From: Hyphomicrobiales bacterium
GTDB taxonomy: Bacteria; Pseudomonadota; Alphaproteobacteria; Rhizobiales; Devosiaceae
Assembly: GCA_026989045.1 (NCBI GenBank)
Contig: JALSJY010000172.1
Span: forward strand, 1 to 56,633
Direction: 5' to 3'
DNA length: 56,633 bases
Both the position numbers and the translations under genes were made by a program. Under the pieces are notes generated by a model. That model ran no database searches. It had not been told where the DNA came from and saw only the letters and a list, made by a program, of their open reading frames with translations. Positions 1 through 7,990 of the stretch are shown here, piece by piece. Within the stretch, counting starts at the first letter, position 1, and each line of letters starts with the position of its first letter.

Positions 1-2536
1 CTTTAGAAATATCAAAATTGCGTACTGCTAATTGTAGGTTTGAAACTGCTTCAGGCGACCAAGAATGTGCCTCGCCACGCACTCTAAATGAATATTCACC
101 GCCAATGCTAAGGGAGCGTTGTAAAACAGCATTTTTGCCAAAAGCAAGTGAGTGGCGGCGCACTGTTTCTTTGGCCACTTCCTCTAGGCAGACACCTTCA
201 ATTGATGTTGCAGTGCCAAAGAAAAATTGATCAACAAATTTTTGACTTAAGCCAACGGCATCAAAAATTTGCGCCCCGCAATATGATTGAAAAGTAGAAA
301 TGCCCATTTTAGACATTATTTTTAACAAGCCCTTGCCAATCGCTTTTATATAGCGCTCAATAACTTCGAACTCATCGACCTCCGGCGGATATTCGCCCCT
401 TGCGTGCAAAGAGGCTAGGGTTTCAAATGCTAGATATGGGTTAATAGCCTCTGCGCCATATCCTGCAAGAACCGCAAAATGATGCACTTCGCGAGCCTCG
501 CCAGTTTCCACAACCAAGCCACAAGAAGTGCGCAAGCCTTTTCTAATAAGATGATGATGAACAGCGGCAGTTGCTAAAAGGGCTGGGATTGCAATGCGGG
601 TGGCCTGCACTAAACGATCAGAAAGAATAATGATATTATAGCCGTTGTTAACCGCCCTTTCGGCCAAATCGCAAACTTGTTTTATGGCATTTTCCATGCC
701 TTCTTCGCCCTTATCAACATTATAGGTAATGTCTAAAGTTTGTGCTTGGAATTGATTGTCGCCAATTTGTGAAATTGTGCGAATTTTTTCTAAATCATCA
801 TTGGTCAAAATTGGTTGGCGAACCTCAAGTCGCTTAAGGCTGGACAAACCCTTAAGGTCAAAAATATTTGGCCTTGGGCCAATGAATGAGCGTAAACTCA
901 TCACTGATTCTTCACGAATAGGGTCAATAGGTGGATTAGTAACCTGCGCAAAATTTTGCTTGAAATAAGTATAAAGCAATTTTGACTTATGCGATAAAAC
1001 AGAGATGGGAGTGTCCGTTCCCATCGAGCCAGTTCCCTCTTGCCCCGTTGTTGCCATCGGTGCCATTAGCAAAGTCAAATCTTCATTGCTATAAGCAAAA
1101 GCTTGCTGCCTATCGAGTAGCATCTCTAGGGTTTTTGGCGCTTTTGCTGGCACTTGCGGTAAATCTTCAAGTATAATTCTTGTGCGCTCTAGCCATTTAT
1201 CATAGGGGTATTTTTGTGCCAGACTTTCTTTTATTTCATCGTCAGAAATAATTCGTTGCTGCTTTAAATCAATGACCAGCATTTTACCGGGTTGAAGCCG
1301 CCATTTTTCTACAATTTCACTCTCATCAATATCTAAAGTGCCAGCTTCAGAGGCCAAAATTAAATGATCGTCTTTGGTTCTGAAATAACGTGCAGGCCTT
1401 AACCCGTTTCTATCAAGGGTTGAAACAATATAACGCCCATCACAAAGCGCCATTGCAGCCGGCCCGTCCCAAGGCTCCATCATTACGGCATGATAGGCGA
1501 AAAAATTTCGCCTTGCTTTATCCATTAAAACGTTATTTTCCCACGCCTCTGGTATCAACATCATTGCCGCATGAGGAAGGGAATAACCCCCACGCACCAA
1601 AAACTCCAACGCATTATCAAAACAAGCAGTGTCGGACTGCCCCTCATAAGAAATAGGCCAGAGTTTATTTATATCCTCCCCAAAAAGCTCAGATTTAACA
1701 GAAGCTTGCCGCGCTGCCATCCAGTTAACATTGCCCCTAATAGTGTTAATTTCACCATTATGAGTTGTCATGCGATATGGGTGAGCAAGTTTCCATGAGG
1801 GAAAGGTATTGGTTGAAAATCTTTGATGAACCAAAGCCAGTGCGGAAGTGAAATCTTTATCTGCTAAATCTAAATAAAACTCACCAAGCTGGTTAGCTAA
1901 AAACATACCCTTATAAACAATTGTGCGGGCTGAAAATGAAACAAAGTAAAACCCTGTGTCTGAAAATGTTTCTGGCAGAGCTTTGTAAATTGCATTAGAA
2001 ATCACTTTGCGAGCAATAAGTGTTTTACGCTCAAAATTATCTGTGCTGATTAAAGATGGTTTTGCTACAAATATTTGCTCAATATGAGGTTGGCAGGCAA
2101 TTACATCTTTAGCTAAGTGAGAATTATTAAACGGCACTTTGCGTTTTCCTAATAATTCTAATCCCTCCGATTCTAAGCTCTTTGACAAAATATCAAAACA
2201 TTTGTCGCGCAAGTTTTTATCAGCGGGGAAAAAAACCATAGCAATGGCATATTCGCCCGCGCCAATTAGATCAAAATTAGTTGTTTTTTCAAAGAATTCA
2301 TGTGGAATTTGCGTCAATAGGCCAGCACCATCACCCATTAAAGGGTCAGCGCCAACTGCACCCCGATGTGTGAGATTGACTAAAATCTCAAGACCCTTTT
2401 CAACAATTAAGTGAGATTTTTCATCTTTGATTGAGGCAATAAATCCAACGCCACAAGCATCATGCTCCTTGCTTGCATTATAAAGGCCATTTTTGCTGGC
2501 CTTATTTTGTGGCGAAATAAACTTTTGCTCAACCAT
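1..2536 (-). CDS. gltB: Glutamate synthase large subunit, 5' part only (C-terminus off the left edge)
   Basis: Large subunit of NADPH-dependent glutamate synthase, which converts glutamine plus 2-oxoglutarate to two glutamates. Only about 845 N-terminal residues of a usual ~1500 are present; the frame is open to the window edge. Translation from the ATG at 2536 gives the class II glutamine amidotransferase domain: residues HDACGVGF around Cys28 fit the N-terminal nucleophile cysteine exposed after a short propeptide is removed. THRGAVGADP and the later HQRFSTNTFPSW and HNGEINT motifs are family hallmarks. The following central domain and the start of the FMN-binding synthase domain run to the edge. 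The start has AGTGAG upstream. The FeS/FAD small subunit gene gltD is not in the window. Confidence 0.95.
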   Translation of the reverse strand, partial: MVEQKFISPQNKASKNGLYNASKEHDACGVGFIASIKDEKSHLIVEKGLEILVNLTHRGAVGADPLMGDGAGLLTQIPHEFFEKTTNFDLIGAGEYAIAMVFFPADKNLRDKCFDILSKSLESEGLELLGKRKVPFNNSHLAKDVIACQPHIEQIFVAKPSLISTDNFERKTLIARKVISNAIYKALPETFSDTGFYFVSFSARTIVYKGMFLANQLGEFYLDLADKDFTSALALVHQRFSTNTFPSWKLAHPYRMTTHNGEINTIRGNVNWMAARQASVKSELFGEDINKLWPISYEGQSDTACFDNALEFLVRGGYSLPHAAMMLIPEAWENNVLMDKARRNFFAYHAVMMEPWDGPAAMALCDGRYIVSTLDRNGLRPARYFRTKDDHLILASEAGTLDIDESEIVEKWRLQPGKMLVIDLKQQRIISDDEIKESLAQKYPYDKWLERTRIILEDLPQVPAKAPKTLEMLLDRQQAFAYSNEDLTLLMAPMATTGQEGTGSMGTDTPISVLSHKSKLLYTYFKQNFAQVTNPPIDPIREESVMSLRSFIGPRPNIFDLKGLSSLKRLEVRQPILTNDDLEKIRTISQIGDNQFQAQTLDITYNVDKGEEGMENAIKQVCDLAERAVNNGYNIIILSDRLVQATRIAIPALLATAAVHHHLIRKGLRTSCGLVVETGEAREVHHFAVLAGYGAEAINPYLAFETLASLHARGEYPPEVDEFEVIERYIKAIGKGLLKIMSKMGISTFQSYCGAQIFDAVGLSQKFVDQFFFGTATSIEGVCLEEVAKETVRRHSLAFGKNAVLQRSLSIGGEYSFRVRGEAHSWSPEAVSNLQLAVRNFDISK

Positions 2537-2574
2537 TTAACTCACTATCCTATTAAAATATGCTTTTACCTTTT

Positions 2575-2595
2575 ATTATAGACAGCATTACTGTC
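2575..2595 (-). promoter_or_regulatory. Possible gltB promoter -10 with adjoining inverted repeat
   Basis: On the minus strand a perfect TATAAT (2575-2580) lies 38 nt upstream of the gltB start. It directly abuts an inverted repeat GACAG-N5-CTGTC (2581-2595). No good -35 hexamer is visible at 16-18 bp, so this may be an activated promoter or one where the inverted repeat is an operator. Read by eye only. Confidence 0.35.
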
Positions 2596-2649
2596 CTATT
2601 TTTAGCACAATGCCAGATTTTAGAGGTTGGAGCAAGTTTTTGAATAAAT

Positions 2650-2682
2650 AAAAAGGCACAAGAAATTATCCCGTGCCTTTTT
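2650..2682. terminator. Bidirectional intrinsic terminator between hspA and gltB
   Basis: A perfect 10-bp stem (AAAAAGGCAC 2650-2659 with GTGCCTTTTT 2673-2682) surrounds a 13-nt loop. The stem ends give U tracts on both strands. It sits just after the stop of the small heat-shock gene on the minus strand, which is the transcript it most plausibly ends. Confidence 0.75.
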
Positions 2683-2702
2683 GTGAGTTAGAAATTTACA
2701 AA

Positions 2703-3170
2703 TTACGCTTTGTTTTTGGTTGTAATTTTGTTTTCTTTTGAGTTGGATCCGTCACCAATAGCAATTTTTTTGGTCTTTTTGCTTTCTGGTACTTCTCGCT
2801 TTAGTTCAATATTAAGCAGACCATTTTTAAGTTCAGCGCCTACTACTTCTACATAATCACCAAGCTGAAAGCGAAGTTCAAAGTCGCGCTCAGCAATACC
2901 GCGATGCAAAAATTCGCGCTCATTTTGCTTAAAGTCGCTTATTTTTGATCCCTTGATAGTCAAGCTAGTTTCTTTGGTTTCAATTTCTATATCATCAATA
3001 GAAAAACCCGCAACGGCAACGGATACTTGCCATCTGTCTTCTCCTATTAGTTCAATATTATAAGGGGGATAGGATTTTGTTTCTTGAGCGCTAATATTAT
3101 CAAGATTATTAAAAAGCCTATCAAAACCAACGGTTGATCGAAGGAATGGAGTAAAATCTAAAGTTTGCAT
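2703..3170 (-). CDS. hspA: Small heat shock protein, Hsp20/alpha-crystallin family (IbpA/HspA type)
   Basis: ATP-independent holdase chaperone that binds unfolding proteins in the cytoplasm under heat stress. At 155 residues it has the usual order: a variable N-terminus (TPFLRSTVGFDRLF), an alpha-crystallin domain from about residue 35 to 125 with the conserved A..KNGLL.I.L strand motif, and a C-terminal IAI (I-x-I oligomerisation motif). An unusually lysine/asparagine-rich tail of about 20 residues follows. AGGAG lies 7 nt before the ATG and is predicted to be masked in a leader hairpin. Monocistronic between a terminator and its own leader. Confidence 0.93.
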   Translation of the reverse strand: MQTLDFTPFLRSTVGFDRLFNNLDNISAQETKSYPPYNIELIGEDRWQVSVAVAGFSIDDIEIETKETSLTIKGSKISDFKQNEREFLHRGIAERDFELRFQLGDYVEVVGAELKNGLLNIELKREVPESKKTKKIAIGDGSNSKENKITTKNKA

Positions 3171-3172
3171 AA

Positions 3173-3203
3173 AAGTTCTCCTTTAATAAATGTTGAGCAA
3201 CTT
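3173..3203 (-). promoter_or_regulatory. ROSE-like RNA thermometer hairpin masking the hspA ribosome binding site
   Basis: In the minus-strand leader, AAGUU-(G)-CUC (3203-3195) can pair with GAG-AACUU (3180-3173). This gives 8 bp with one bulged G and closes over the AGGAG Shine-Dalgarno. ROSE elements upstream of alphaproteobacterial hsp20 genes use exactly this arrangement: a UUGCU anti-SD strand with a bulged G opposite the SD. Predicted to open on heating. Upstream stems usual for ROSE were not resolved. Confidence 0.6.
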
Positions 3204-3420
3204 AAATTTTTAAAAAACACACTTTTATCCCCGCTATTAGCAGCAAATAGAGCATATTATTTAGCTCCCAAATTATTATGGCGAGCAGAAGAAATGTAAG
3301 AAAGGAAAATTTTATTTCAAGGGTTGGTGGGTTTTGGAAATAAAATAATTAGCCAAATTAACATGAACCAAAGATGAATATTTAACTCAAAATCCATTCA
3401 GCATATTCTTGCTAAATTGC

Positions 3421-3559
3421 TTTAGTGTTAGTGAGCTAAAGTAATAATGCTTTTTTCATTACGCTTATGACTAAACTAGATGCTGCTAATCCCCCGCCAG
3501 CATTTAGCTAAAATAAAGGCTAGCTTTCTTTAAATATAAGAATAGCTGGCCTTTTATTT
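3421..3559 (+). ncRNA. Candidate small RNA with C-rich hairpin loop and intrinsic terminator
   Basis: The 466-nt gap between hspA and the hydrolase gene has no ORF but three successive hairpins on the plus strand. These are TTTAG/CTAAA (3421-3425 with 3436-3440); ATGCTG/CAGCAT (3480-3485 with 3498-3503), whose 12-nt loop carries CCCCCG; and an 11-bp terminator stem ending in TTTTATTT (3515-3559). No plus-strand gene lies upstream to need this terminator, so an independent RNA of roughly 140 nt is inferred. The promoter is uncertain: TTGCTT at 3417 is 19 bp from TAATAA at 3442. The loop could pair with a Shine-Dalgarno. The 5' end is a guess. Confidence 0.45.
3515..3559. terminator. Intrinsic terminator without an upstream protein gene
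   Basis: An 11-bp stem with one G-U pair (AAAGGCTAGCT 3515-3525 with AGCTGGCCTTT 3544-3554), then a U-rich run on the plus strand. It lies downstream of the C-rich hairpin at 3480-3503 and is the best evidence that the gap is transcribed. Confidence 0.7.
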
Positions 3560-3636
3560 GCACCTCTTATATCATTAAAAATCTAATAAGTTTAAATATA
3601 TTTAGTAATTTACTTTTTAATAAAGATGATTTTGAG

Positions 3637-4611
3637 ATGAATAATATAGTTGACCCTAACGGCCCAGAACTTTGTATTGTCCCGTCAAATCCTGCTCCTA
3701 ATGGAGCGCGGGTTGCCTATATGAAAACTAGCGATAATATTAAACTAAGATATGCGCTTTGGCGGCCAAAGGGTAGGCGCAATAAAGGCACTATTTGTTT
3801 AGTGCATGGGCGAACCGAATTCATTGAAAAATATTTTGAAACAATCAATGATTTTTTAGAGCGCGGCTTTGCAGTTGCGACGTTTGATTGGCGTGGGCAG
3901 GGTGGCTCTGAGCGTTTAATTAAAAACAAAAAGCTTGGTTATGTTGATCAATTTAGTGATTATTTCATAGACTTACAAAGTTTTCATGCAGAAATTTTAT
4001 TGCCAGACTGCCCCCCACCATATTATTTAGTTGGCCATTCAATGGGTGGGTTGGTTTCATTATTGGCCTCTGTTCATGATCGTATGATGTTTGATAGAAT
4101 ATTTCTTTCTGCGCCAATGATAGAGGTGACAGGCCAGCATTTTTCTATGGCAGGTATGGCAACATTTGCAGAGGCTTTATGTTTTTTGGGTCTTTCTCAA
4201 TTCCCTGCCGCTCCGAACTCTGGCTTTAAAACATCAAAAAAGCTTTTCCCTGGTAACACACTAACCTCAGATTTTGAACGCTATAAACGTTCGATTGATA
4301 TATTTAAAGTTAGGCCTGATTTAGAAATTTTAGCCCCAACATTTAGATGGGCAGCAACCTCATTTCGCGCTATGGCGCGAGCGGGATCACAAGATTTCCC
4401 CTTAAAGATGAAAATTCCAGTTTTTATGTTAGCCGCCGCACGTGATGAGGTGGTATCAAGCGATGCAATTGAGCAATTAGGGTTGCAAATGCGCATTGGC
4501 CATCATGCAGTAATTGGCGCAGCACGGCATGAATTATTTATGGAAAATGATGATATTCGTGGGCAGGTTTTTGCTGCTTTTGATGCTTTTGTTACTGAGC
4601 AATCTGTTTAA
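3637..4611 (+). CDS. Alpha/beta hydrolase, lysophospholipase (PldB) type
   Basis: Serine hydrolase of the serine-aminopeptidase S33 / monoglyceride lipase-lysophospholipase family, 324 residues, probably acting on lysophospholipids or monoacylglycerols. The nucleophile elbow GHSMGG places Ser135. Asp270 (AARDEVV) and His298 (ARHELFME) complete the triad. VHGRTEF near residue 56 is the oxyanion region and DWRGQGGS around 84 is typical of PldB. There is no signal peptide, so it is cytoplasmic or membrane-peripheral. The Shine-Dalgarno is weak (TTGAG). It stands alone, with the SPFH operon 164 nt downstream under its own promoter. The substrate cannot be told from the sequence. Confidence 0.85.
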   Translation: MNNIVDPNGPELCIVPSNPAPNGARVAYMKTSDNIKLRYALWRPKGRRNKGTICLVHGRTEFIEKYFETINDFLERGFAVATFDWRGQGGSERLIKNKKLGYVDQFSDYFIDLQSFHAEILLPDCPPPYYLVGHSMGGLVSLLASVHDRMMFDRIFLSAPMIEVTGQHFSMAGMATFAEALCFLGLSQFPAAPNSGFKTSKKLFPGNTLTSDFERYKRSIDIFKVRPDLEILAPTFRWAATSFRAMARAGSQDFPLKMKIPVFMLAAARDEVVSSDAIEQLGLQMRIGHHAVIGAARHELFMENDDIRGQVFAAFDAFVTEQSV

Positions 4612-4717
4612 AAATAGCTAAATTTTTTATTTACTTTGTTTCTAAGGGGGGAGAGCCTCCTTTGTGCTCATTCCTTGATTGGGGGGTGTTGCTGAAAGAA
4701 AATTATTAAATGTAGTG

Positions 4718-4746
4718 TTGACATAATGATATCAAAATGATATCAA
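4718..4746 (+). promoter_or_regulatory. Promoter of the SPFH operon with two TGATATCA palindromes
   Basis: A consensus -35 TTGACA (4718-4723) is followed by two identical 8-bp palindromes TGATATCA at 4727-4734 and 4738-4745. They are spaced 11 bp centre to centre, one helical turn. They fill the spacer and run into the expected -10 (TATCAA at 4741, 17-bp spacer). Tandem same-face palindromes over a promoter are what a cooperative ribbon-helix-helix repressor would use, and such a protein is encoded second in this operon. The assignment to that protein is inference. Confidence 0.6.
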
Positions 4747-4775
4747 AATAATAATTCAATTTAAGGAGTAATTTT

Positions 4776-5645
4776 ATGAAAGAGAAAGAATATAAGTCAT
4801 TGGTGGGCATACCTTTATTGCTATTGTCACTGGTAATAACTATTCTTGCTATAGTTGGTGTTGTTTACTTGCTTAATCTTGGTGGCTCTGTTTTATTGGC
4901 CATCATTATTTTTCCCATTACTGCGCTCATATGTTTCTTTTTATTAGCTGGATTATATATGGTTGAGCCAAATCAATCGGCGGTGCTTTCTTTATTTGGC
5001 AAATATATTGGCACAGTTAGAACGCAAGGTTTACGTTGGAATAATCCATTTTTTAGCAAGAAGAAAATATCTCTTAGGGTGCGTAATTTTGAAAGTGGGC
5101 GTATGAAAGTGAATGATAAAGGCGGCTCACCGATTGAAATTGCAGCTATTGTTGTTTGGGAAGTCTCAGATAGTGCCGAAGCTGTGTTTAATGTTGATGA
5201 TTATGAAAGTTTTGTACAAATTCAAAGCGAGGCGGCTATTCGCTCTATGGCATCAATTTATCCCTATGACCCTCAAGATGAGAAGGAAGTTGCTTTGCGC
5301 TCTCACCCCAAGGAAATTTCAGAACAGATGCGAATTGAAGTGCAAGATAGACTAGTAAAGGCAGGGATAAATGTAATTGAGGCACGTATTTCACACTTAG
5401 CTTATTCACCTGAAATTGCACAGGCAATGCTTCAGCGCCAGCAAGCTGGTGCTATTATTGCTGCTCGTTCTCGTATTGTTGAAGGTGCGGTTGGCATGGT
5501 AGAAATGGCACTTGATAGTCTAAAAGAAAAAGGTGTTGTAGATTTAGATGAAGAGCGCCGCGCTGCAATGGTTAGTAATTTGCTGGTGGTGTTATGTTCT
5601 GATAGCGCAACCCAACCAGTGGTTAATACTGGTTCTATTTACTAA
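4776..5645 (+). CDS. SPFH/Band 7 (stomatin-prohibitin) domain membrane protein
   Basis: Membrane-anchored scaffold protein of the SPFH superfamily, 289 residues. Two hydrophobic segments at about residues 10-34 and 38-62 anchor the N-terminus. They are followed by VEPNQSAVLSLFGKYIGTV, the usual opening of an SPFH domain, which continues to about residue 225 with the QQAGAIIAARSRIVEGAV helix. SPFH proteins assemble into large oligomers that organise membrane domains and FtsH-type proteases, but nothing here names a partner. AAGGAG lies upstream of the ATG. It heads a three-gene operon with a ribbon-helix-helix protein 8 nt downstream and a DUF4177 protein after that. Confidence 0.85.
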   Translation: MKEKEYKSLVGIPLLLLSLVITILAIVGVVYLLNLGGSVLLAIIIFPITALICFFLLAGLYMVEPNQSAVLSLFGKYIGTVRTQGLRWNNPFFSKKKISLRVRNFESGRMKVNDKGGSPIEIAAIVVWEVSDSAEAVFNVDDYESFVQIQSEAAIRSMASIYPYDPQDEKEVALRSHPKEISEQMRIEVQDRLVKAGINVIEARISHLAYSPEIAQAMLQRQQAGAIIAARSRIVEGAVGMVEMALDSLKEKGVVDLDEERRAAMVSNLLVVLCSDSATQPVVNTGSIY

Positions 5646-5653
5646 TAATCAAT

Positions 5654-5866
5654 ATGGCTCGTTCAAGCAAAAAAGTAATTAAATCCTATCCATTGCGCAT
5701 TCATGCAGATATTATAGATGCTATGAAACGCTGGTCTGATGATGAATTACGCTCTTTGAATGGGCAAATTGAATATGTGTTGCGCGATCAATTGCGCAGG
5801 GCTAATCGGCTTAAAGAAATGGAGCCAGAAGTAGTTTTAACTGATAAGCAGGAAAAAAATGAATAA
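5654..5866 (+). CDS. Arc-family ribbon-helix-helix DNA-binding protein
   Basis: Small (70 residues) ribbon-helix-helix protein. KVIKSYPLRIHADIIDAMKRWSDDELRSLNGQIEYVLRDQL matches the Arc/MetJ fold: a short beta strand for operator contact, then two helices with the RSLNGQIEYVL second helix of the Arc family. No clear Shine-Dalgarno precedes its ATG, so translation probably depends on the SPFH gene ending 8 nt earlier. Its stop overlaps the next gene by 8 nt. The natural target is the twin TGATATCA palindromes in this operon's promoter (inference). The arrangement resembles an antitoxin, but no toxin is visible. Confidence 0.8.
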   Translation: MARSSKKVIKSYPLRIHADIIDAMKRWSDDELRSLNGQIEYVLRDQLRRANRLKEMEPEVVLTDKQEKNE

Positions 5867-6044
5867 GTGGAAATATAAAGTTGAGAGCATAAAATTATCT
5901 GTCTTTAAGGGAGGAGATAAACACGCAGAAATTATGCAAGAAAGATTAACCCGACTGGGAATGGAAGGCTGGGAGTTGGTTACTGTATCTTCTGATTCAT
6001 CAATGAGTGGTTTTGTAATTCTTTATCTAAAACGCCCTTACTGA
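5859..6044 (+). CDS. DUF4177 domain protein
   Basis: A 61-residue protein starting WKYKVESIKL and containing LTRLGMEGWELVTV, the signature of DUF4177 (a small soluble alpha/beta domain of unknown function). It overlaps the ribbon-helix-helix gene by ATGAATAA, which points to translational coupling; GCAGGA precedes the start. It is the last gene of the SPFH operon and converges on the hisN-type gene only 20 nt away, with no terminator hairpin seen. Confidence 0.75.
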   Translation: MNKWKYKVESIKLSVFKGGDKHAEIMQERLTRLGMEGWELVTVSSDSSMSGFVILYLKRPY

Positions 6045-6063
6045 TTTATAGAAGCTGGAGATT

Positions 6064-6861
6064 TCAAACTAAATGTTTATACAAAATATCTAAAGCTCTA
6101 TCATGCAACTTAGGGGTCGCGCTAGCGATAATATTACCGCCATTTTCAGCTCTCTTTCCGCTCCATGTTGAAACCACACCTCCAGCATTTTCAATTATGG
6201 CAATTAAAGGTGCAATATCATAAGGCTTAAGCTCAGGCTCAATCACCAAATCAATCTGTCCAGCTGCCAATAGGCTAAAAGCATAACAATCAACTCCATA
6301 ACGCGATAAAAGAACTTGCTCTTCAAGCTTTTGAAAGGCTTTGAAATCCCCCTTATTAGAAAATAATTTAGGATCAGTGGTGAACATTGTTGCGTTTTTT
6401 AATGCCTTGGTGTTGCGCACCTGTAATTTTGTAGTTTTTCCTTGGTGTGTAAATTCAGCACTATCACCAACAGCTATAAAAGTTTCACCAATATATGGCT
6501 GACTCATCAGGCCAGCAATTGCCTTACCATTTTCTTTTAAGCCAATAAGAGTTCCCCAAACTGGCAGACCAGAAATATAAGAGCGTGTGCCATCTATTGG
6601 ATCAATCACCCAAGTATATGGGCTATTTGTTTTTTTATCTTCAAATTCTTCACCCTTTATTGAATGCTCAGGAAAAGCCATTGAGATAATATCTCTAATG
6701 GTAGTTTCAGCATTTTGATCGGCAATGGTAACTGGGTCGAACCCAATTTTATATTTATTATCTATTTTTAACGATGAGCGGAAATATTTCAAACTCTCCT
6801 TTGCTGCAGCTTTTGATGCTTCAAGCATTGTTGTTTTTAGTTTTTTCTCATCAATTGGCAT
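6064..6861 (-). CDS. hisN: Inositol monophosphatase-family phosphatase, histidinol-phosphatase (HisN) type
   Basis: Mg-dependent, Li-sensitive phosphatase fold of 265 residues. Metal-ligand motifs are visible: GEE near residue 70, DPIDGTRSY near 87 and, towards the C-terminus, PYDIAPLIAIIENAGG. DPIDGTRS..SGLPVWGTLIGL resembles HisN-type histidinol-phosphate phosphatases more than SuhB, whose equivalent in this window reads DPLDGTTNFLHSIP. It would then supply the penultimate step of histidine synthesis. It follows the N-formylglutamate amidohydrolase gene by 20 nt on the same strand, so the two are probably cotranscribed. The substrate assignment rests on these motifs only. Confidence 0.75.
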   Translation of the reverse strand: MPIDEKKLKTTMLEASKAAAKESLKYFRSSLKIDNKYKIGFDPVTIADQNAETTIRDIISMAFPEHSIKGEEFEDKKTNSPYTWVIDPIDGTRSYISGLPVWGTLIGLKENGKAIAGLMSQPYIGETFIAVGDSAEFTHQGKTTKLQVRNTKALKNATMFTTDPKLFSNKGDFKAFQKLEEQVLLSRYGVDCYAFSLLAAGQIDLVIEPELKPYDIAPLIAIIENAGGVVSTWSGKRAENGGNIIASATPKLHDRALDILYKHLV

Positions 6862-6881
6862 TATTTATCCAGTAATTTGGT

Positions 6882-7766
6882 TTACTCGGCAGCTTTTATC
6901 TCAATATTAAACAATCTAGTGATGTTTAATTCCATTAGCGCCAAAATTAAATCATCTAATATTTTTTTAAGAGCTAAAAAATTATCGCTTTTTTTTAGAC
7001 TTGCTTCATTCATATATAAATTGCGAGAAATTTCAATTTGAAGAGCATGAATATTATGCTTTGGCTTGCCATAAGAATGGGTAATAAACCCTCCTGCATA
7101 GGGTTGGTTTTTTACAACTGTTAGTCCAGCCCCCACAAAAATAGTTTCAACTAAATCAATTATAACTGGTGAGCAAGAACAGCCAAATCTATCACCTAAA
7201 ATAATATCTGGAGCTTTATTATTGCGTGTTTTTTCTAGGCTAGGCATAGAGTGGCAATCGATCAAAACTACTGCTCCAAATTGCTCAACCGTTTGTCCCA
7301 AAAGCTTTTGCAAGGCGAGATGATAGGGGCGATAAATTCCCTCTATGCGCATTTTTGCATCATCAAGGCTTAGTTTGTTTGAATATATTTTCCTATTAGG
7401 TGCAACTATTTTGGCAATCGTGCCAAGGCCAGTTTTAACTCTTTGTGACTTAATATTATAGTATTTCGGCAAAATATCGCTAAACATTTTTTGATCTAGC
7501 TCATAAGGTTCACGATTAACATCTAAATAAGCACGAGGAAAAAGCGCTCTTAACATTGGCGCTCCCATTTTTGGAGCATTATTAAACAGCTCATCAATAT
7601 AGGCATCTTCTGATTGGCGAATAGAAAAATTATCAAGCCTGCTTATTTCTATAAAGCGTTTTGGATAGTCAGAGCCTGAATGAGCAGAATTAAACACAAT
7701 AGGGGCGCTTTGGCGCTTAGGCCTAATAGTTTCAAACGCTATTTTATTATGATAATCCGAAAGCAT
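6882..7766 (-). CDS. N-formylglutamate amidohydrolase family protein
   Basis: Zinc amidohydrolase of 294 residues. Family motifs are NSAHSGSDYPKRF near the N-terminus, DAYIDELF, DVNREPYELD, and the VVLIDCHSMPS zinc-ligand region. HutG-type members cleave N-formylglutamate in histidine degradation. No other hut gene is here, and in related genomes a copy commonly sits beside cpdR and hisN with an unproven role. It starts at the ATG at 7766 and is divergent from cpdR across a 224-nt AT-rich gap. Confidence 0.82.
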   Translation of the reverse strand: MLSDYHNKIAFETIRPKRQSAPIVFNSAHSGSDYPKRFIEISRLDNFSIRQSEDAYIDELFNNAPKMGAPMLRALFPRAYLDVNREPYELDQKMFSDILPKYYNIKSQRVKTGLGTIAKIVAPNRKIYSNKLSLDDAKMRIEGIYRPYHLALQKLLGQTVEQFGAVVLIDCHSMPSLEKTRNNKAPDIILGDRFGCSCSPVIIDLVETIFVGAGLTVVKNQPYAGGFITHSYGKPKHNIHALQIEISRNLYMNEASLKKSDNFLALKKILDDLILALMELNITRLFNIEIKAAE

Positions 7767-7990
7767 GAAGTCAAATTTTCCTAATATTTAATAAATTATG
7801 GATGTGTATTCATATTTGTTTCAAACTTGATAAAAAGTCCAGTATTAGATTATGAAATTATTGGGTAGATATTAGTAAGAAAATTATTTACCCTTTTAAT
7901 TAAAAATTTTAACAAAATAATATTTTATAAATTACTATTTTGCTACTATACTCGTAATTACAATTTTGAAATAAATAAAAGGCTATCCAA

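Noticed and set aside
4651..4690. G-rich stretches (GGGGGG twice) before the SPFH promoter as a quadruplex or terminator
   Set aside because: Only two G runs and a weak stem with CCTCC; insufficient for either claim.
5654..6044. Toxin-antitoxin pair (ribbon-helix-helix plus DUF4177)
   Set aside because: The DUF4177 protein has no toxin motif and the operon starts with a conserved SPFH gene; reported as an autoregulated module instead.
7896..7913. CtrA-like TTAA...TTAAC upstream of cpdR
   Set aside because: The spacer is 9 nt instead of 7 and the region is extremely AT-rich, so the match is expected by chance.
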